Shown: piece after piece, positions 40,597 to 43,290 of the stretch | How positions within the stretch are numbered: position 1 is the first letter of the stretch | Layout of the letters: each line of letters starts with the position of its first letter | Assembly: GCA_964351655.1 (NCBI GenBank) | Contig: CAYGPD010000028.1 | Location: 1-43,290, forward strand | Direction of reading: 5' to 3' | DNA from: Hirschia sp964351655 | Lineage (GTDB): Bacteria > Pseudomonadota > Alphaproteobacteria > Caulobacterales > Hyphomonadaceae | Length of the DNA: 43,290 bases | Program-made: the position numbers and the translations under genes | The notes under the pieces: generated by a model | Databases searched by the model: none | What the model was told of the DNA's origin: nothing | The model's input: the letters and a program-made list of their open reading frames with translations, nothing else

Positions 40597-41009
40597 ACCA
40601 TTCCCCTTTATTCAATTTGGGAGTTGCGGATTAGAACTGTGTCGGCACAAGCTTTAATCCATATTTTGTATGTGGATATATAGCCATTTAAAAAATGTGG
40701 AATAGATGGCGCTTTGACGCATGGCGGGGTGTCGCAGGATGTTTGCAAGAATGATGACGTGTTTTGAGATCTGAACGCTGGTTTTAGAAAGCGATTCTGC
40801 TGTGTTCCAATGCGACAAAAAATTGATTTTTTAAAATCTATGGGATGGGCAGGGTCTTGTTTTGTTCTTTTTGTTCCGTATTTCGAAAAAAGATTCAGTT
40901 TGAATTTTAAATTTGGAACAAATTCGATTCTGGGCCGTTTGTTCTGTAGGCGTTGAATCTGTTGAACTATTCTAAATTTGTCAGATCCCCACAGGCCTTG
41001 GAGTCCTCA

Positions 41010-41027
41010 AACTGTAAATTTACAGTT
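41010..41027. promoter_or_regulatory. 18-bp perfect palindrome AACTGTAAATTTACAGTT
   Basis: The sequence equals its own reverse complement over 18 bases. It lies 76 bases upstream of the start at 41104, where an operator would be expected. The core CTGT-N6-ACAG is two bases shorter than the enterobacterial LexA box. The binding factor is unknown. Confidence 0.6.
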
Positions 41028-41088
41028 AATAAGATGAGAACAAAAGGGGCTTGAACAAGAACAAAAACGGAATATAAAGACTGTATCA

Positions 41089-41103
41089 GAACGGAGAGAG
41101 AAC
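41089..41103 (+). promoter_or_regulatory. Candidate alphaproteobacterial LexA box GAAC-N7-GAAC
   Basis: GAAC-GGAGAGA-GAAC ends directly before ATG 41104. The alphaproteobacterial LexA consensus is the direct repeat GTTC-N7-GTTC, which reads GAAC-N7-GAAC on the other strand. The spacer is also the ribosome site, so a chance match is possible. Confidence 0.4.
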
Positions 41104-41469
41104 ATGTTTCAATCAGTCAACTTTTGCGGTGCCACAGGTAAATCTTTTAAATTTGAGCCAATTAAACTACGTGACGAAACGTGGTTGAGTCTTGCTGGAA
41201 TAGTTATTTTTACAGCTGCAGACGGTCGCGTCATTAAGCTTGTTGAGCAATTGGGTAAGGCTGAAGACATCGGTGCAATTTGGCGTTGGCGTGAAGCACA
41301 ACGTTATGGTGCGACACACATGTATATCCGCCTAGAAAAAGACAGAGATATACGCCAATTGGAAATGAAGGATCTCAAAGCGGGTCTTAATCCAGTATGT
41401 GATGCAGCCGAGCCAGCATATGAAACAGGGTCAGAGAGCGCACGTATCGTTTGGCCGCTTGCTGCGTAA
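41104..41469 (+). CDS. Small protein resembling a degenerate GIY-YIG domain
   Basis: A 121-residue cytoplasmic protein, GGAGAG just before the ATG. Residues 30-100 read like a GIY-YIG domain: LAGIVIFTAADGRVIKLVEQ in place of the GIY...YIG strands, then WRWREAQRYGATHMYIR, which is shared with GIY-YIG-like proteins of Alphaproteobacteria as I remember them, and RQLEMKDLKAGLNPVCD, matching the family ending E-x2-L-x4-NP-x-N. The Glu is kept, but the catalytic Tyr of both motifs and the Arg are not evident, so nuclease activity is doubtful. The upstream region has an 18-bp palindrome and a LexA-type repeat. This is a fold hypothesis, not a firm assignment. Confidence 0.6.
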   Translation: MFQSVNFCGATGKSFKFEPIKLRDETWLSLAGIVIFTAADGRVIKLVEQLGKAEDIGAIWRWREAQRYGATHMYIRLEKDRDIRQLEMKDLKAGLNPVCDAAEPAYETGSESARIVWPLAA

Positions 41470-41661
41470 AATATGCAGTTTGGGCGTCTGTAATATACAA
41501 CAGAAATTATATCTCTAACTGATTTAGGTTTCTGTATGCAGATTGCAACATCTTGAGGAAGCCCATTCCCCCTCATGTTGCGTATATGAATGGTGCGGCG
41601 TATTTTTTCGCCCCATCACCCGAGAATACCCACCGCCTATTCAGGTGTCTGTATATAGAAA

Positions 41662-41694
41662 GCACCCGCAGCGTTTCGCCCACGCTGCGGGTGC
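41662..41694. terminator. Bidirectional hairpin terminator between convergent genes
   Basis: GCACCCGCAGCGT and ACGCTGCGGGTGC form a perfect 13-bp stem with a 7-nt loop. Moderate T-rich tails follow on both strands (CTTGCTTTT on plus, TTTCTATA on minus). It separates the GIY-YIG-like gene from the vWA gene, which run toward each other. Confidence 0.8.
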
Positions 41695-41723
41695 CTTGCT
41701 TTTAGAGGGGGTGTTTTGAGAGC

Positions 41724-43290
41724 TTAGTGCGTATCGCCGCCCTTATGTCCAGTGTTGAGAGTTTCTTGGGCTGCGGCCGTTTTAGCAGCACGCGCTAATT
41801 GTATAAATTCAGCACGATAGCCAAATTCATCCGCTTGCTTTGCGCCATTGGCGAGTGAGATGACGCTATCATAATCAAAACCGTTTAAGAGATAGGGGTC
41901 TTGTCGTAGCAATTGTCCAAAACCAGCAACAGCTGTGGCAAAGCGCACATAAGCTGGGGCTTCCTCCAAGCTGCTCGTCATGGATTTGGCAATGATTGGC
42001 ATATCTATGAGCTTGGATGTGTCAGAGCCTGGCGTTTTATAGCGAAGCTTTAAATATCCCATTTCATCAGAGTGCTTTGTTGTTTTGGTGTCGTCGCCAT
42101 AGCGCGTATCATCAATCAGAGCAGCTTTAGAACCAACAGGTGTAACTTCATAAATAGCTGTCACGGTGTGGCCAGCACCGATATCGCCCGCATCGACTTT
42201 ATCATTGTTGAAGTCTTCACGGTTAAGCATACGTGTTTCATATCCAATGAGGCGGTATTCATGAATGTGGGCTGGGTTAAATTCCATCTGGATTTTTACA
42301 TCATTCGCGATGGTGAACATCGAGCCAGATAAATCATCATTCAGCACTTTGCGCGCTTCATTTAACGTGTCGATGTATGATGCCATGCCGTTTCCAGCCT
42401 GCGCAATTTTTTGCATCATCGCATCATTATAATTGCCGCGTCCAAATCCCAACACGGAAAGATAGACACCGCTATCGCGTTTGCGGGAGACAAAATCTTC
42501 CAGACGTTCATCGGACGTCACGCCCACGTTAAAATCACCATCCGTGAGCAACATCACGCGGTTAACGCCGTCTTTATTGTAATTTTGCTCCGCAAGCGAA
42601 TAGGCTAGACGCAAGCCTTCGCCACCTGCTGTGGAGCCACCAGCCGCAAGATTATCGAGCGCTGCATAAATTTTAGATTTCTCGCTACCTTTTGTCGGTT
42701 CTAAAACTGTACCGGCCGCCCCAGCATAAACGACAAGTGAGATGTGGTCGTCATCATCCATTTTATCTATGAGGAGTTTGAGTGCTTTCTTGGCAAGCGG
42801 TAGTTTGTCCTCGTGATTCATAGAGCCTGATACATCGACGAGTAGGGTCAGGTTTAGAGGTGGTTGTTCCGCGCGTTCAATATCATAGCCTTTAATACCA
42901 ACATGCATGAGCTGCTTGCCGTCAGCCCAAGGGGAAGGGACAATGTTCACCTGTGTTGAGAATGGGACTTCTTTAGATTCAGGAAGAAGATATTCGTAAT
43001 CAAAATAATTGATCAGCTCTTCAAGGCGCACGGAATCCTTTGGAGGCAAATTTCCATCATTTAAAAAGGAACGCACATTTGAATATGACGCCGTGTCTAC
43101 ATCGATTGAGAATGTTGAGACAGGGTCTTCGGACGCGAGTTTGACTGGATTAATTTCTACATCTTCATATCGGTCTCGGTCGACTTCTGGAAGGTGTGTT
43201 GGCATGGGAGCAGGAGACGCCATCGCCATTTCTGCCGATGTGTGTTTGCTGTACATTAAGCCCGCGACTGGCGGTGGAGGGGGCGGAGGG
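41724..43290 (-). CDS. vWA-domain protein (YfbK-like, DUF3520), 5-prime end outside the window
   Basis: The frame runs off the right edge with no stop: upstream of the Met at 43256 it reads a run of seven Pro, then VAGL, so the true N-terminus (probably a signal peptide) is missing. The visible 522 residues include the N-terminal vWF domain (FSIDVDTASYSNVRSFLNDG... LEELINYFDYEY), the vWA domain with the MIDAS motif DVSGSM and LTDGDFNVG, and the C-terminal DUF3520 domain (YLKLRYKTPGSD, ...). Known relatives are YfbK-type envelope proteins of unknown role. Metal-dependent protein binding is inferred from the intact MIDAS. Confidence 0.9.
   Translation of the reverse strand, partial: PPPPPPPVAGLMYSKHTSAEMAMASPAPMPTHLPEVDRDRYEDVEINPVKLASEDPVSTFSIDVDTASYSNVRSFLNDGNLPPKDSVRLEELINYFDYEYLLPESKEVPFSTQVNIVPSPWADGKQLMHVGIKGYDIERAEQPPLNLTLLVDVSGSMNHEDKLPLAKKALKLLIDKMDDDDHISLVVYAGAAGTVLEPTKGSEKSKIYAALDNLAAGGSTAGGEGLRLAYSLAEQNYNKDGVNRVMLLTDGDFNVGVTSDERLEDFVSRKRDSGVYLSVLGFGRGNYNDAMMQKIAQAGNGMASYIDTLNEARKVLNDDLSGSMFTIANDVKIQMEFNPAHIHEYRLIGYETRMLNREDFNNDKVDAGDIGAGHTVTAIYEVTPVGSKAALIDDTRYGDDTKTTKHSDEMGYLKLRYKTPGSDTSKLIDMPIIAKSMTSSLEEAPAYVRFATAVAGFGQLLRQDPYLLNGFDYDSVISLANGAKQADEFGYRAEFIQLARAAKTAAAQETLNTGHKGGDTH

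Larger units (their letters stand above)
40597..41103. other. Long AT-rich leader region of the GIY-YIG-like gene
   Basis: About 500 bases without an ORF of note. It holds an 18-bp perfect palindrome (41010-41027) and a dense set of GTTC/GAAC words: GTTC at 40864, 40873 and 40941, GAAC at 40916, 41038, 41053, 41059, 41089 and 41100. GTTC-N7-GTTG lies at 40941-40955. It should contain the promoters of both ompW-like and downstream genes. Confidence 0.5.

Noticed and set aside
40864..40876. GTTC-N5-GTTC as a LexA box
   Set aside because: The spacing is 5 and not 7, so it does not fit the alphaproteobacterial consensus.
1..43290. CRISPR arrays, tRNA or rRNA genes, insertion sequences, prophage genes
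   Set aside because: No regularly spaced repeats, cloverleaf-like segments, transposase or phage-type ORFs were found on either strand.

Overview
The window looks like chromosomal DNA from an alphaproteobacterium of the Caulobacterales/Maricaulales type (stalked or budding marine relatives of Hyphomonas and Caulobacter). This is inferred from a PodJ-type polar organiser with an exact CtrA-type TTAA-N7-TTAA site upstream, a TIGR02186/TSUP gene pair, a MerR-headed fatty-acid beta-oxidation operon, a small SANT/Myb-like protein and many short envelope lipoproteins. Base composition is moderate, a little under half G+C by eye, lower than in Caulobacter itself. I see no tRNA, rRNA, CRISPR array, insertion sequence or prophage; the gene order reads as a core genome.

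Layout. 1-1100: two tiny minus-strand genes (59-aa SANT/Myb-like, 41-aa basic) with conspicuous inverted repeats. 1100-3500: alkaline phosphatase lipoprotein with a strong terminator, then a DUF6498-like membrane protein. 3520-6880 (minus): two tandem receiver-domain proteins, one with a degenerate phosphosite, a proline-rich membrane protein and an MscS channel. 7040-10090 (minus): trypsin-like lipoprotein, alpha-carbonic anhydrase and an exported protein of unknown function. 10090-12650 (plus): a 66-residue protein behind a promoter region with repeated AAAGATATACC elements, an alpha/beta-hydrolase lipoprotein and an AstE/AspA-like deacylase; the last two have Shine-Dalgarno sequences buried in inverted repeats. 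12650-18530 (minus): TIGR02186 protein, TSUP anion transporter and the 1339-residue PodJ-like protein.

18740-24690 (plus) is the clearest functional unit: a MerR-family regulator, acyl-CoA dehydrogenase, thiolase and a fused enoyl-CoA hydratase/3-hydroxyacyl-CoA dehydrogenase. Together they cover all four steps of a beta-oxidation cycle, closed by a strong terminator. The promoter has a 17-nt spacer holding an ACGT-NN-ACGT dyad, which suggests autoregulation by the MerR protein.

24820-35150 mixes single genes: a universal stress protein, COG3650-like lipoprotein, acidic protein of unknown function, an apparently orphan cytosine-5 DNA methyltransferase, sterol-desaturase-like hydroxylase, a TlpA-like lipoprotein with a CxxS centre, GST and a VanX-type D-Ala-D-Ala dipeptidase. 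35150-43290 holds a region of nested inverted repeats, a TPR-like exported protein, a DUF4197 protein coupled to an alpha/beta hydrolase, a hotdog thioesterase, a Fur/Zur-type repressor, an OmpW porin, a small protein resembling a degenerate GIY-YIG domain behind an unusual palindrome-rich leader with a LexA-type GAAC-N7-GAAC repeat, and a vWA-domain protein cut by the window edge.

The most interesting leads are the GIY-YIG-like gene and its leader, the receiver/pseudo-receiver pair, the AAAGATATACC element cluster, and the CtrA-type site upstream of the PodJ-like gene. All assignments are by reading motifs; no search was run.
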